Notes: a model not told the origin generated them from the sequence alone. 8,050 nucleotides of DNA from an uncultured Nitrospirota bacterium (GCA_913009285.1 CAJVYE010000040.1:1-8050); one strand, 5' to 3'; positions 1 through 5,819 are shown, counted from the first letter of the stretch. Made by a program: numbers and translations.

Positions 1-136
1 GTACAATGGGAAGATGGGAAGGGTGCATGTACGAGTGAGGCAGTGAGGAAAGTGAGACGGGGGAAACATAGAGCAGAAGACTGCATACGATGTAAAGGAG
101 TGTGAATGGAGTTAAGACGTGTGTGTTTTTTTTTTT
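1..136. other. Non-genomic contig end: noise, degraded P7 index adapter, poly-T
   Basis: This stretch is best read as sequencing-library artefact. Positions 72-93 match the Illumina P7 oligo with three mismatches, 94-101 fit an 8-base index, and 102-123 match the index-adapter stem with two mismatches. Positions 126-136 are eleven T, which on the minus strand is the poly-A typically called when a read runs off the end of an adapter. Positions 1-71 are strongly purine-rich (pyrimidine-rich on the minus strand), resemble no gene, and are probably low-quality base calls past the adapter. The adapter matches are seen directly; the noise reading of 1-71 is inference. Confidence 0.88.
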
Positions 137-194
137 AATGATACGGCGACCACCGAGATCTACACTCTTTCCCTACACGACGCTCTTCCGATCT
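137..194 (+). other. Illumina TruSeq universal (P5) adapter, exact 58-base copy
   Basis: The 58 bases from AATGATACGGCGACCACCGA through CGCTCTTCCGATCT are the complete TruSeq universal adapter without a mismatch. Genomic sequence begins at 195, directly after the final ...CCGATCT, as expected where an insert starts. On the minus strand this is a read leaving the insert, crossing the adapter and ending in poly-A. It truncates the bioF-like gene artificially. Translated on the plus strand, the adapter gives the peptide MIRRPPRSTLFPYTTLFRS, which I recall as a recurrent contaminant in protein databases. Confidence 0.99.
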
Positions 195-1153
195 GGAATG
201 ATTTGGGTTTCACTCCCCATCGTATCAAATCCTAGTCTTATCAATCCATCCCTCATGTGTCTCACATTTCTCCACAACCTTGTCCTCATATCATGGCCAT
301 TTTCAATAATATCCAGTGCAGCTAAGTCAGATGCCAAAACAGAGGGAGGGAGAGCGGTTGTATAGATGAAGCTACGGCACTTATTTATTAAGAAATCTAT
401 CAGTCTCTTTTCCCCTGCAATATATGCCCCAAATCCTCCAAGGGCCTTTCCCAATGTCCCCATTTGGATATCAATCCTCTCTTCCATGCCAAAGTATTCT
501 GCTGTTCCTCTCCCATTTTCTCCTAATACACCTGTGGCATGGGCATCATCTAGCATCAGGATAGCTGAATATTTTTTTGCCAGTTTCATTATCTCAGGTA
601 GTGGAGCTATATCCCCATCCATACTGAAGATTCCATCTGTGACGATCAACCTTCTGCGATAACCTGAAGAATTACCCAGAGCCCTTTCTAAGGCATGCAT
701 GTCCTTATGGGAGTATCTCTTTGTGTCGGCCCGACTTATCAGAGAGCCATCTATTATACTCGCATGATTCAATCTATCGCTTATGACTATATCCCCTTTG
801 CTGCACAAGGCTGCAATGACCCCTATGTTTGCTGTATAGCCGGAATTAAAGATGAGAGCTGCCTCTGTCCTTTTAAATTCAGCAATTCTCTTCTCCAGCT
901 TATCATGGAGCTCCATATTTCCTGATATAAGACGGGATGCCCCGGCACCACAACCGTATCTCTTTATAGCATCAATTGTCCTCTCTTTCAGTTTGGGGTG
1001 GGATGTTAGTCCAAGGTAGTTGTTAGATGATAAGAGTATTACCTCTTTTCCATTTATTCTTACCCTTGATGACTGTTCCCCTTCTAATAATCTTAACTTC
1101 CTGAAAAGACCTTTTTCCTTTAGCTTCTCTAGCTCCTCTTTGATTAAATTCAT
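195..1153 (-). CDS. bioF: 8-amino-7-oxononanoate synthase-like PLP enzyme (BioF/Kbl family), 3' end lost to adapter
   Basis: This is an alpha-oxoamine synthase, a cytoplasmic PLP enzyme of fold type I. BioF condenses pimeloyl-ACP/CoA with L-alanine in biotin synthesis; the sister enzyme Kbl cleaves 2-amino-3-ketobutyrate to glycine and acetyl-CoA. Visible family motifs are SNNYLGL (43-49), GAGASRLISGN (69-79), the PLP-stacking His130 in LNHAS, FSMDGD (176-181), Asp202 and His205 in LDDAHATGVLG, and the Schiff-base Lys236 in GTLGKALGG. Residues 1-319 are genomic; codon 320 uses two genomic bases and one adapter base, and the next residues (DRKSVV) are translated adapter. Family members have about 385-400 residues, so roughly 70 C-terminal residues are missing. 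An in-frame TAA seven codons upstream fixes ATG 1153 as the start, although no clear Shine-Dalgarno is present. It lies 302 bp after rplB, where rpsS is usual. BioF versus Kbl cannot be settled without the C-terminus or neighbouring biotin genes. Confidence 0.9.
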
Positions 1154-1173
1154 AATGTAGGCATTTTCATTTT

Positions 1174-1210
1174 AGCCGCAGATGAACGCAGATTATCAAG
1201 ATCAAAAAAA
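1174..1210. repeat. Dispersed-type intergenic word (gccgcagatgaacgcagatt...)
   Basis: The 37 bases contain two related halves, 'gccgcagatgaacgcagat' and 'tatcaagatcaaaaaa'. Words of this type are, from memory, scattered between genes in many environmental bacterial genomes. Only one copy is in this window, so the repeat assignment rests on recognition and not on internal evidence. It sits 21 bases upstream of the bioF start codon. Confidence 0.4.
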
Positions 1211-1309
1211 TATATAAAAAATAAATGTAAGCGTTCACAGAACACTGAAATTGGAAATTAGGTAATAGTTCAGCCATAATTTTAATCCTTAAAAAGCATA
1301 TAATACGTT

Positions 1310-1338
1310 ACCACGGATATTCCGTGTCTTTCCGTGGT
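1310..1338. repeat. Nested palindrome accacgga...tccgtggt
   Basis: The 8-base arms 1310-1317 and 1331-1338 are perfect reverse complements separated by 13 bases. The interior offers an alternative hairpin, cacgga-tat-tccgtg (1312-1326), with a 6-bp stem and 3-base loop. It lies at the centre of the 192-bp inverted-repeat element. No T-run follows on either strand, so it is not a canonical intrinsic terminator. Confidence 0.7.
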
Positions 1339-1357
1339 GAATTATTACGATAACACA

Positions 1358-1399
1358 AATTTCCAATTTCCAATTTCAAATTTCAAATTTCAAATTTCA
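1358..1399. repeat. Six-copy 7-bp tandem repeat (aatttcc x2, aatttca x4)
   Basis: Forty-two bases form exactly six head-to-tail heptamers: two aatttcc units then four aatttca units. The last unit is also the inner end of the right 26-bp inverted-repeat arm. Such arrays change copy number by slippage and are prone to short-read assembly error. No protein-coding or protein-binding role is evident. Confidence 0.9.
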
Positions 1400-1455
1400 G
1401 TGTTCTGTGAACGCTTACCAAATACCAAAATGTTCTGGTCATTGTAATTCTATAG

Positions 1456-2292
1456 CTATCTCTTTTTACGCTGTCTAGGCTTAGCAATAAGTCTATCCGA
1501 TATCTTCTTTTTACGTGTCTTATGTCCCTTGGTAGGCACTCCCCAGGGAGTAACAGGATGTCTTCCCCCTGAACTTTTCCCCTCACCACCACCATGTGGA
1601 TGATCTACCGGATTCATAGCCACCCCTCTCACTATCGGTCTGCGTCCCAACCACCTTGATTTCCCTGCTTTACCTACTGATATAATTTCATGTTCAGGAT
1701 TACCTACCTGACCGATCGTTGCCTTACATACTGCTGGAATCAATCGCACTTCACCAGAAGTCAATTTCACATGTACATAATCCCCCTCCTTTGCCATCAG
1801 CTGTGCAGAAGAACCAGCACTTCTAACTAATTGACCACCCTTTCCTTTCCTTATCTCTAAATTATGAATCATCATCCCCAAAGGGATATTTTTCAAAGGG
1901 AGTGCATTGCCTGGTTTAATCTCAGCATTTGGCCCAGAAAGAATAGTATCCCCTACTTTCAAATCTAGTGCTGCTATAATATACTTCTTTTCACCATCAG
2001 CATAGTTTAAGAGTGCAATCCTGGCAGACCTATTGGGATCATACTCTATAGAGGCTACCTTAGCAGGAATATCATCCTTATTCCTTTTAAAATCTATAAT
2101 CCTGTATCTCCTTTTATGTCCACCACCTCTATGCCAGCTAGTAATCCTACCATGATTATTTCTCCCACCAGTCTTCTTCACTGGCCTCAGAAGACTCTTC
2201 TCCGGCTCTTTCTTAGTAATATCCTCAAAAGTAGAAACTACCTGAAATCTACGTCCAGGAGAAGTAGGGTTATATTTCCTCATTGATTTCAT
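1456..2292 (-). CDS. rplB: 50S ribosomal protein L2
   Basis: L2 is a primary 23S rRNA-binding protein near the peptidyl-transferase centre, required for 50S assembly and subunit association. At 278 residues it matches the usual 270-280. The N-terminal OB-fold region carries TSPGRRF (10-16), GRNNHGRIT (43-51) and [12 protein letters not shown] (53-64); the SH3-like region follows; the C-terminal signature [21 protein letters not shown] (226-246) keeps the invariant His231, equivalent to the functionally important E. coli His229. The tail is highly basic. ATG 2292 is preferred over ATG 2283 because a GGAG lies 11 bases upstream. It is the last recognised ribosomal gene here; the expected rpsS does not follow. 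The spacer from rplW (138 bp) is long for this operon and holds a perfect 16-bp palindrome. Confidence 0.98.
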   Translation of the reverse strand: MKSMRKYNPTSPGRRFQVVSTFEDITKKEPEKSLLRPVKKTGGRNNHGRITSWHRGGGHKRRYRIIDFKRNKDDIPAKVASIEYDPNRSARIALLNYADGEKKYIIAALDLKVGDTILSGPNAEIKPGNALPLKNIPLGMMIHNLEIRKGKGGQLVRSAGSSAQLMAKEGDYVHVKLTSGEVRLIPAVCKATIGQVGNPEHEIISVGKAGKSRWLGRRPIVRGVAMNPVDHPHGGGEGKSSGGRHPVTPWGVPTKGHKTRKKKISDRLIAKPRQRKKR

Positions 2293-2314
2293 TCTCTGTT
2301 AATCTCCATAACTT

Positions 2315-2330
2315 ATTGATACGTATCAAT
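2315..2330. promoter_or_regulatory. Perfect 16-bp palindrome ATTGATACGTATCAAT before rplB
   Basis: The sequence equals its own reverse complement over all 16 bases and ends 23 bases upstream of the rplB start codon, just above its Shine-Dalgarno. Gapless palindromes of this size can be sites for dimeric regulators, but a single copy inside an operon gives no proof. It may equally belong to the intergenic filler seen elsewhere. The palindrome is certain; the regulatory role is a guess. Confidence 0.3.
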
Positions 2331-2409
2331 TCCAACAAGATAATTAGTATATGCTTAGGCTAAGCTTGATCTTTACCTCGACCTCAACCTTAACCTCTTT
2401 TCGTAAATT

Positions 2410-2423
2410 CGCAACTCGCAACT
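2410..2423. repeat. Duplicated heptamer cgcaact
   Basis: Two head-to-tail copies of cgcaact lie shortly after the rplW stop codon. Related words (ctcgcaacccgtaactcc) occur at 4445-4462 between tuf and rpsJ, suggesting one filler family is used in both spacers. Confidence 0.6.
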
Positions 2424-2430
2424 TACAATT

Positions 2431-2721
2431 CTACACCCCTTCAAATATCTCTATCCTATCTCCCTCCTTCAGGGTAACTATAGCCTTTTTCCAATCAGAT
2501 CTTCTTCCCACATTCCGTCCTAATCTCTTTTCCTTTCCCTTCATCCTTAATGTATTCACTCTCAAAACTGTGACATTAAATATCGTCTCTACAGCCTTTT
2601 GAATCTCATTTTTATTAGCTTTAATAGCCACTTTGAAGGTGACTTTATTATCTGTACCTATCAAATTGTTACTCTTCTCAGTAACGAGGGGTCGTTTAAT
2701 TATATCATATATATCCTTCAT
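2431..2721 (-). CDS. rplW: 50S ribosomal protein L23
   Basis: L23 binds 23S rRNA domain III at the polypeptide exit tunnel and is the docking site for trigger factor and SRP. The 96 residues match the family length. It opens with the typical [13 protein letters not shown] (5-17), continues with [20 protein letters not shown] (26-45), and has the basic loop [21 protein letters not shown] (60-80) that lines the tunnel, ending in [13 protein letters not shown]. Its ATG shares four bases (ATGA) with the rplD stop codon, so translation is probably coupled; a GGAG lies 11 bases upstream inside rplD. The stop codon is TAG. Nothing is odd in the protein. Confidence 0.97.
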   Translation of the reverse strand: MKDIYDIIKRPLVTEKSNNLIGTDNKVTFKVAIKANKNEIQKAVETIFNVTVLRVNTLRMKGKEKRLGRNVGRRSDWKKAIVTLKEGDRIEIFEGV

Positions 2722-3344
2722 ACCGAAAGTGTCTCCTCTATGCTATGTAAAGTTACTTCGGTACAGATCACCGTATTACAGAGAATAAGATCATATACAT
2801 TAAGACCAGCGAGTTTTAAAACATTAACATATGGTATATTTCTGACTGATAATTCTAGATTACGATTCTCTTCTGATAAAATAAATAGAACCCTTCCTGT
2901 GGCCTTAAGATTCCTCAAAATGGAAACCATCTCCTTTGTCTTGGGCTCCTCAAGTTCAATCTTATCCACTATCAGAAAACCACCTTCCTTAACCTTCTGT
3001 GTCAAGGCTGATTTTAAAGCAGCACTTCTCACCTTTTTAGGGACATTGTAATTATAGGACTTAGGAGTCGGGCCAAAGATAACACCTCCACCCCTCCACA
3101 GGGGAGACCGAATAGATCCAGCTCTTGCTCTACCTGTGCCCTTCTGCCTCCACGGTTTTATGCCTCCTCCCCTAACCATCGCTCGATTCTTTGTGGAAGA
3201 TGTGCCCCTGCGTCTATTTGCCATTTGCATTACTACAACCTGATGGATAAGATGCTCTTTTACCTTGACATCAAATATCTCCTCTTTCAAGTCGGTCTTA
3301 CCTACCACATTCATATTTAAATCTAATATGTCTAATGACGACAC
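2718..3344 (-). CDS. rplD: 50S ribosomal protein L4
   Basis: L4 has a globular 23S rRNA-binding domain and an extended loop that reaches the exit-tunnel constriction. In E. coli it also represses the S10 operon; whether it does so here is unknown. The protein has 208 residues, as expected. The long basic loop is clear: [19 protein letters not shown] (43-61), [15 protein letters not shown] (63-77) and [13 protein letters not shown] (80-92). The globular C-terminal half ends with [14 protein letters not shown]. The start is GTG at 3344, chosen because GAGGG lies 7 bases upstream and the frame matches the family N-terminus. It follows rplC after 12 bp, its Shine-Dalgarno starting just after the rplC stop, and overlaps rplW by 4 bp. 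Confidence 0.98.
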   Translation of the reverse strand: MSSLDILDLNMNVVGKTDLKEEIFDVKVKEHLIHQVVVMQMANRRRGTSSTKNRAMVRGGGIKPWRQKGTGRARAGSIRSPLWRGGGVIFGPTPKSYNYNVPKKVRSAALKSALTQKVKEGGFLIVDKIELEEPKTKEMVSILRNLKATGRVLFILSEENRNLELSVRNIPYVNVLKLAGLNVYDLILCNTVICTEVTLHSIEETLSV

Positions 3345-3351
3345 GTTATTA

Positions 3352-3356
3352 CCCTC
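3352..3356 (-). promoter_or_regulatory. Shine-Dalgarno GAGGG supporting the rplD GTG start
   Basis: On the minus strand GAGGG lies 7 bases before GTG 3344, directly after the rplC stop codon. It decides in favour of a GTG start. Confidence 0.75.
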
Positions 3357-3989
3357 TTAAACAGTCTTCTTTCCTATGATTAATAACCTTCCATTACATC
3401 CGGGGGTTGAACCTTTCACCAATAAGATATTCTTTTCCTTTATCACCCGAACTACCTCAAAATTCCGTAATGTTACCCTCTCATTTCCCATCCTTCCTGC
3501 CATCTTCTTACCTTTAAAGACCCTCCCAGGATAGGAATGCATACCTATAGAGCCTCCGTGTCTAAAACACTCATGGCTACCACGTGATGCGGGTGCTCCT
3601 GAAAAACCATGCCTCTTTATCACCCCTGCAAAACCCTTTCCTTTTGATCTCCCTGAAATACTCACAATATCGCCAGTATTAAATATATCAGCACCTATTG
3701 ATTGTCCAATCTTGAACTCCTCTATATTATCATCATCGCAACGAATCTCTTTGAGACATTTTGTAGGTTTTACCTTGGCCTTATCAAAACACCCCTTTAT
3801 AGGTTTTTTCACCTTCTTTTTTGTCTCAATAAAACCTAATTGAACAGCATTATAACCATCCCTTTTTCTCGTCTTTTTCATTACAACTGAACACGGACCA
3901 GCCTCTATCACAGTCACTGGAATCAAAATTCCTTCTTTAGAAAAAATCTGTGTCATCCCTATCTTTCTTCCTATCAATCCAGTCATCAT
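3357..3989 (-). CDS. rplC: 50S ribosomal protein L3
   Basis: L3 nucleates 50S assembly and sends a loop toward the peptidyl-transferase centre. The 210 residues match the family. Signatures are [13 protein letters not shown] (4-16), the [12 protein letters not shown] region (120-131), and the long conserved loop [20 protein letters not shown] (138-157) running into [16 protein letters not shown] (158-173). In E. coli the equivalent loop reads GSIGQNQTPG and carries N5-methyl-Gln150, made by PrmB; here both glutamine positions differ (Met150, Ser152), so that modification is not expected. Two adjacent ATGs (3989 and 3986) could start it; GGTGG lies about 9 bases upstream. It follows rpsJ after an 85-bp spacer with two hairpins and precedes rplD by 12 bp. 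Confidence 0.97.
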   Translation of the reverse strand: MMTGLIGRKIGMTQIFSKEGILIPVTVIEAGPCSVVMKKTRKRDGYNAVQLGFIETKKKVKKPIKGCFDKAKVKPTKCLKEIRCDDDNIEEFKIGQSIGADIFNTGDIVSISGRSKGKGFAGVIKRHGFSGAPASRGSHECFRHGGSIGMHSYPGRVFKGKKMAGRMGNERVTLRNFEVVRVIKEKNILLVKGSTPGCNGRLLIIGKKTV

Positions 3990-4023
3990 TCTTTCAATCC
4001 ACCAATAACTTTTTAGCCAATAG

Positions 4024-4063
4024 CCAAGGCGTCTCGCCTCGGATGTCAGGCAGGATGCCTGAC
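4024..4063. repeat. Twin GC-rich hairpins between rpsJ and rplC
   Basis: Hairpin A is ccaaggcg-tct-cgcctcgg (4024-4042), an 8-bp stem with one G-T type pair. Hairpin B is gtcaggca-gga-tgcctgac (4045-4063), a perfect 8-bp stem with a 3-base loop. They are two bases apart and nearly fill the 85-bp gap (3990-4074). On the transcribed strand hairpin B comes first, about 11 bases after the rpsJ stop, without a following U-run, so these are not textbook terminators. Similar 'aggcgagacgcct' and 'caggcatcctgcctg' words are, from memory, intergenic repeats in several environmental phyla. Confidence 0.75.
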
Positions 4064-4074
4064 CTATTTTAAAA

Positions 4075-4383
4075 TTATAGTTTTATCTCTACATCAACCC
4101 CTGCTGATAGATCTAATTTCATAAGTGCATCTACTGTCTGAGGAGTCGGATCTAGTATGTCTAATATCCTTTTATAGGTCCTGATCTCAAACTGCTCACG
4201 AGATTTCTTGTCCACATGAGGCGACCGTAGAACAGTCCACTTATTCTTAACAGTAGGCAATGGAATAGGTCCAGCTACTCTTGCCCCTGTCCTCTTTGCA
4301 GTATCAACTATCTCACTAACGGACTGATCTAATATCCTATGGTCATATGCCTTTAATCGTATCCTGATCTTCTGATCTGTCAT
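4075..4383 (-). CDS. rpsJ: 30S ribosomal protein S10 (NusE)
   Basis: S10 belongs to the 30S head and, as NusE, pairs with NusB in transcription antitermination. The 102 residues match the normal length exactly. Visible signatures are [16 protein letters not shown] (6-21), [12 protein letters not shown] (33-44), and [20 protein letters not shown] (54-73), which includes the ribosome-binding loop, with a conserved end [13 protein letters not shown]. The ATG has an AGG 8 bases upstream. It is the first gene of the S10 part of the cluster, following tuf after 92 bp, as in many bacteria where the str and S10 operons are joined. Confidence 0.98.
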   Translation of the reverse strand: MTDQKIRIRLKAYDHRILDQSVSEIVDTAKRTGARVAGPIPLPTVKNKWTVLRSPHVDKKSREQFEIRTYKRILDILDPTPQTVDALMKLDLSAGVDVEIKL

Positions 4384-4475
4384 TTTAAAACCTATCTATA
4401 AATTAAATGTGTTGCGTGTTTCGGGTTAATATCAAACTCTTAAACTCGCAACCCGTAACTCCTCACCCAATCAAC
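4384..4475. other. 92-bp spacer between tuf and rpsJ
   Basis: This AT-rich gap carries related words in opposite orientation, gttgcgtgtttcgggtt (4411-4427) and ctcgcaacccgtaac (4445-4459), able to pair weakly (gttgcg with cgcaac, cgggtt with aacccg). No intrinsic terminator with a U-run is apparent, which fits co-transcription of tuf and rpsJ. No confident promoter was recognised. Confidence 0.5.
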
Positions 4476-5675
4476 CTACTCTATAATCTCACTTATTACA
4501 CCTGCACCAACAGTCCTGCCACCCTCTCTGATAGCAAACCTCAACTCCTTCTCCATCGCTATAGAGTTAATCAACTTCACCGTTATACTTACATTGTCAC
4601 CAGGCATCACCATCTCCACTCCCTCTGGTAACTCTACTACTCCTGTCACATCGGTTGTCCTAAAATAAAACTGAGGACGATATCCATTGAAAAATGGCGT
4701 GTGCCTACCTCCTTCATCTTTTGTCAATACATATGCCTCTGCCTTAAACACCGTATGCGGAGTAATGCTACCAGGCTTTGCTAATACCTGACCTCGCTCT
4801 ATATCCTCTCGCTTCGTACCCCTCAATAACGCACCTATATTATCTCCAGCCTCACCCTGATCCAAAATCTTGCGAAACATCTCCACTCCTGTTACCACTG
4901 TCTTCTGCGTCTCTTTTATACCTACTATCTCCATCTCCTCTCCTGTCTTCACTACCCCTCTCTCTATCCTACCCGTCGCTACCGTCCCCCTGCCTGATAT
5001 GCTGAATATATCCTCTATCGGCATCAAAAACGGCTTGTCTCTATCACGCTCAGGAGTCGGTACATACTCATCCACCGCATTCATCAATTCATATATAACC
5101 TTACAATTCTCACAGTCTTCCTTCCCACAACCACACTCCAATGCCTTTAACGCCGACCCTTTCACTATAGGAATATCATCACCAGGAAATTCATATTTGC
5201 TTAACAACTCACTCACCTCTAACTCCACTAACTCTATCAACTCCTCATCATCTACCATATCTGTCTTGTTCAAAAATACTACTATGCAGGGTACCCCTAC
5301 CTGTCTCGCTAACAGAATATGCTCTCGCGTCTGAGGCATTGGACCATCCGCAGCGCTTACCACCAGTATAGCTCCATCCATCTGCGCTGCTCCAGTAATC
5401 ATATTCTTCACATAATCAGCATGTCCAGGACAGTCAACATGCGCATAATGGCGTTTTTCTGTCTCATATTCAACGTGCGCTATCGCTATTGTAATCCCAC
5501 GCTCCTTCTCCTCTGGCGCCCTGTCTATCTCATCAAATTTAACATATGAGGCTAATCCCTTCTTCGATAATACCTCTGTTATTGCAGATGTCAATGTCGT
5601 CTTACCATGATCCACATGCCCTATCGTACCTACATTTATATGTGGCTTTGTACGCTGAAATTTCTCCTTAGCCAT
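4476..5675 (-). CDS. tuf: Translation elongation factor Tu, with a four-cysteine insertion
   Basis: EF-Tu is the cytoplasmic GTPase that delivers aminoacyl-tRNA to the ribosomal A site. It has 399 residues against about 394-400 in the family. All G motifs are present: GHVDHGKT (19-26), RGITI with Thr62 (59-63), DCPGH (81-85), NKTD (136-139) and SAL (174-176). Domains 2 and 3 follow from about 210 and 305, and the C-terminus is the usual VGAGVISEI. Right after SAL comes [20 protein letters not shown] (178-197), with Cys181, 183, 188 and 191 spaced CxCx4CxxC. E. coli EF-Tu lacks this, and it accounts for the extra residues; a metal knuckle is conceivable but unproven. A strong GGAGG lies 8 bases before the ATG. 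It follows fusA after 144 bp. Whether a second tuf copy exists cannot be seen. Confidence 0.99.
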   Translation of the reverse strand: MAKEKFQRTKPHINVGTIGHVDHGKTTLTSAITEVLSKKGLASYVKFDEIDRAPEEKERGITIAIAHVEYETEKRHYAHVDCPGHADYVKNMITGAAQMDGAILVVSAADGPMPQTREHILLARQVGVPCIVVFLNKTDMVDDEELIELVELEVSELLSKYEFPGDDIPIVKGSALKALECGCGKEDCENCKVIYELMNAVDEYVPTPERDRDKPFLMPIEDIFSISGRGTVATGRIERGVVKTGEEMEIVGIKETQKTVVTGVEMFRKILDQGEAGDNIGALLRGTKREDIERGQVLAKPGSITPHTVFKAEAYVLTKDEGGRHTPFFNGYRPQFYFRTTDVTGVVELPEGVEMVMPGDNVSITVKLINSIAMEKELRFAIREGGRTVGAGVISEIIE

Positions 5676-5683
5676 TTATTGTT

Positions 5684-5688
5684 CCTCC
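5684..5688 (-). promoter_or_regulatory. Strong Shine-Dalgarno GGAGG of tuf
   Basis: On the minus strand GGAGG lies 8 bases before the ATG at 5675. It is the best ribosome-binding site in the window, as expected for a very highly expressed protein. Confidence 0.85.
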
Positions 5689-5705
5689 AATTTACTTTTA
5701 TATAT

Positions 5706-5742
5706 TTTCACCTGAAAATACCCTTTAACCCATCAGGTGAAA
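5706..5742. repeat. Second inverted repeat tttcacctg...caggtgaaa upstream of tuf
   Basis: The 9-base arms 5706-5714 and 5734-5742 are perfect reverse complements with a 19-base loop. The distal arm shares two bases (5741-5742) with the large inverted repeat after fusA, so the two stems partly compete. It ends 30 bases upstream of the tuf start. Confidence 0.6.
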
Positions 5743-5818
5743 GGTGTAAGGTAAAGGGTGAAAGGTCTTTTATTTGTATTCTTTTCCCTTTCACCTTTCA
5801 CCTATTACCTTACACCTT
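5741..5818. repeat. Large 26-base inverted repeat in the fusA-tuf spacer
   Basis: Arms 5741-5766 and 5793-5818 match as reverse complements at 24 of 26 positions around a 26-base loop. On the transcribed strand the stem starts one base after the fusA stop codon. The arms consist of repeated ggtgaaag/ggtgtaag words. As RNA this would be a long stable hairpin between the EF-G and EF-Tu reading frames. It could stabilise or process the mRNA, reduce read-through, or simply be an inserted repeat. No clear U-tract follows, so a terminator call is not supported. Confidence 0.8.
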
Positions 5819-5819
5819 C

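Larger units (their letters stand above)
1227..1418. repeat. 192-bp element with perfect 26-bp terminal inverted repeats (MITE-like)
   Basis: The left arm 1227-1252 begins GTAAGCGTTCACAG, and 1393-1418 is its exact reverse complement over all 26 bases. The interior is AT-rich, holds the heptamer array and a nested palindrome, and encodes no transposase. This layout fits a miniature inverted-repeat element. A matching 'aaat' flanks both ends (1223-1226 and 1420-1423, with one extra base on the right), which could be a short target duplication but is weak in AT-rich DNA. It could instead be a composite of intergenic filler words or a long transcript hairpin. Confidence 0.6.
1154..1455. other. 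302-bp repeat-rich spacer between rplB and bioF
   Basis: No convincing gene lies here. From the rplB side it holds a short AT-rich filler (1419-1455), then a 192-bp segment bounded by perfect 26-bp inverted repeats (1227-1418) that contains a heptamer tandem array and a palindromic 'accacgga...tccgtggt' word. Last comes an AT-rich run and the word 'gccgcagatgaacgcagatt' (1175-1194), which from memory recurs between genes in several environmental bacterial phyla. A 36-codon minus-strand frame (1167-1277) with a good Shine-Dalgarno is present but is built mostly of repeat sequence. I see no U-tract terminator for the ribosomal operon and no clear promoter for bioF. Confidence 0.8.
2293..2430. 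other. 138-bp spacer between rplW and rplB with palindromes and short repeats
   Basis: This gap holds a 16-bp palindrome (2315-2330), a second small palindrome gcttag-g-ctaagc (2353-2365), pyrimidine-rich repetition around 'acctcgacctcaaccttaacctc' words (2375-2397), and a duplicated heptamer cgcaactcgcaact (2410-2423). There is no open frame of note. Most spacers here are similarly long and repetitive, whereas rplW-rplB gaps are normally a few tens of bases or less. Confidence 0.7.

Noticed and set aside
102..365. Plus-strand 87-codon reading frame beginning MNGVKTCVFFFLMIRRPPRSTLF
   Set aside because: Its first part is translated poly-T and Illumina adapter, and the rest is antisense to the bioF-like gene.
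1310..1338. Intrinsic terminator for the ribosomal operon
   Set aside because: The palindrome is not followed by a U-run on the transcribed strand.
1358..1418. CRISPR array
   Set aside because: The 7-bp units are contiguous without spacers and no cas genes are present.
1383..1595. Minus-strand 70-codon frame overlapping the 3' end of rplB
   Set aside because: It is out of frame with L2 and its tail consists of spacer repeat sequence.
4870..5334. Plus-strand 154-codon frame antisense to tuf, and other long antisense frames over rplD, rplC and fusA
   Set aside because: These lie opposite highly conserved genes, lack family resemblance and Shine-Dalgarno support, and are explained by the codon bias of the sense genes.
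5695..5740. Possible tuf promoter (TTAAAG, 17 bases, ATATAT on the minus strand)
   Set aside because: The -35 match is poor and the AT-rich context makes chance matches likely, so it was not listed.
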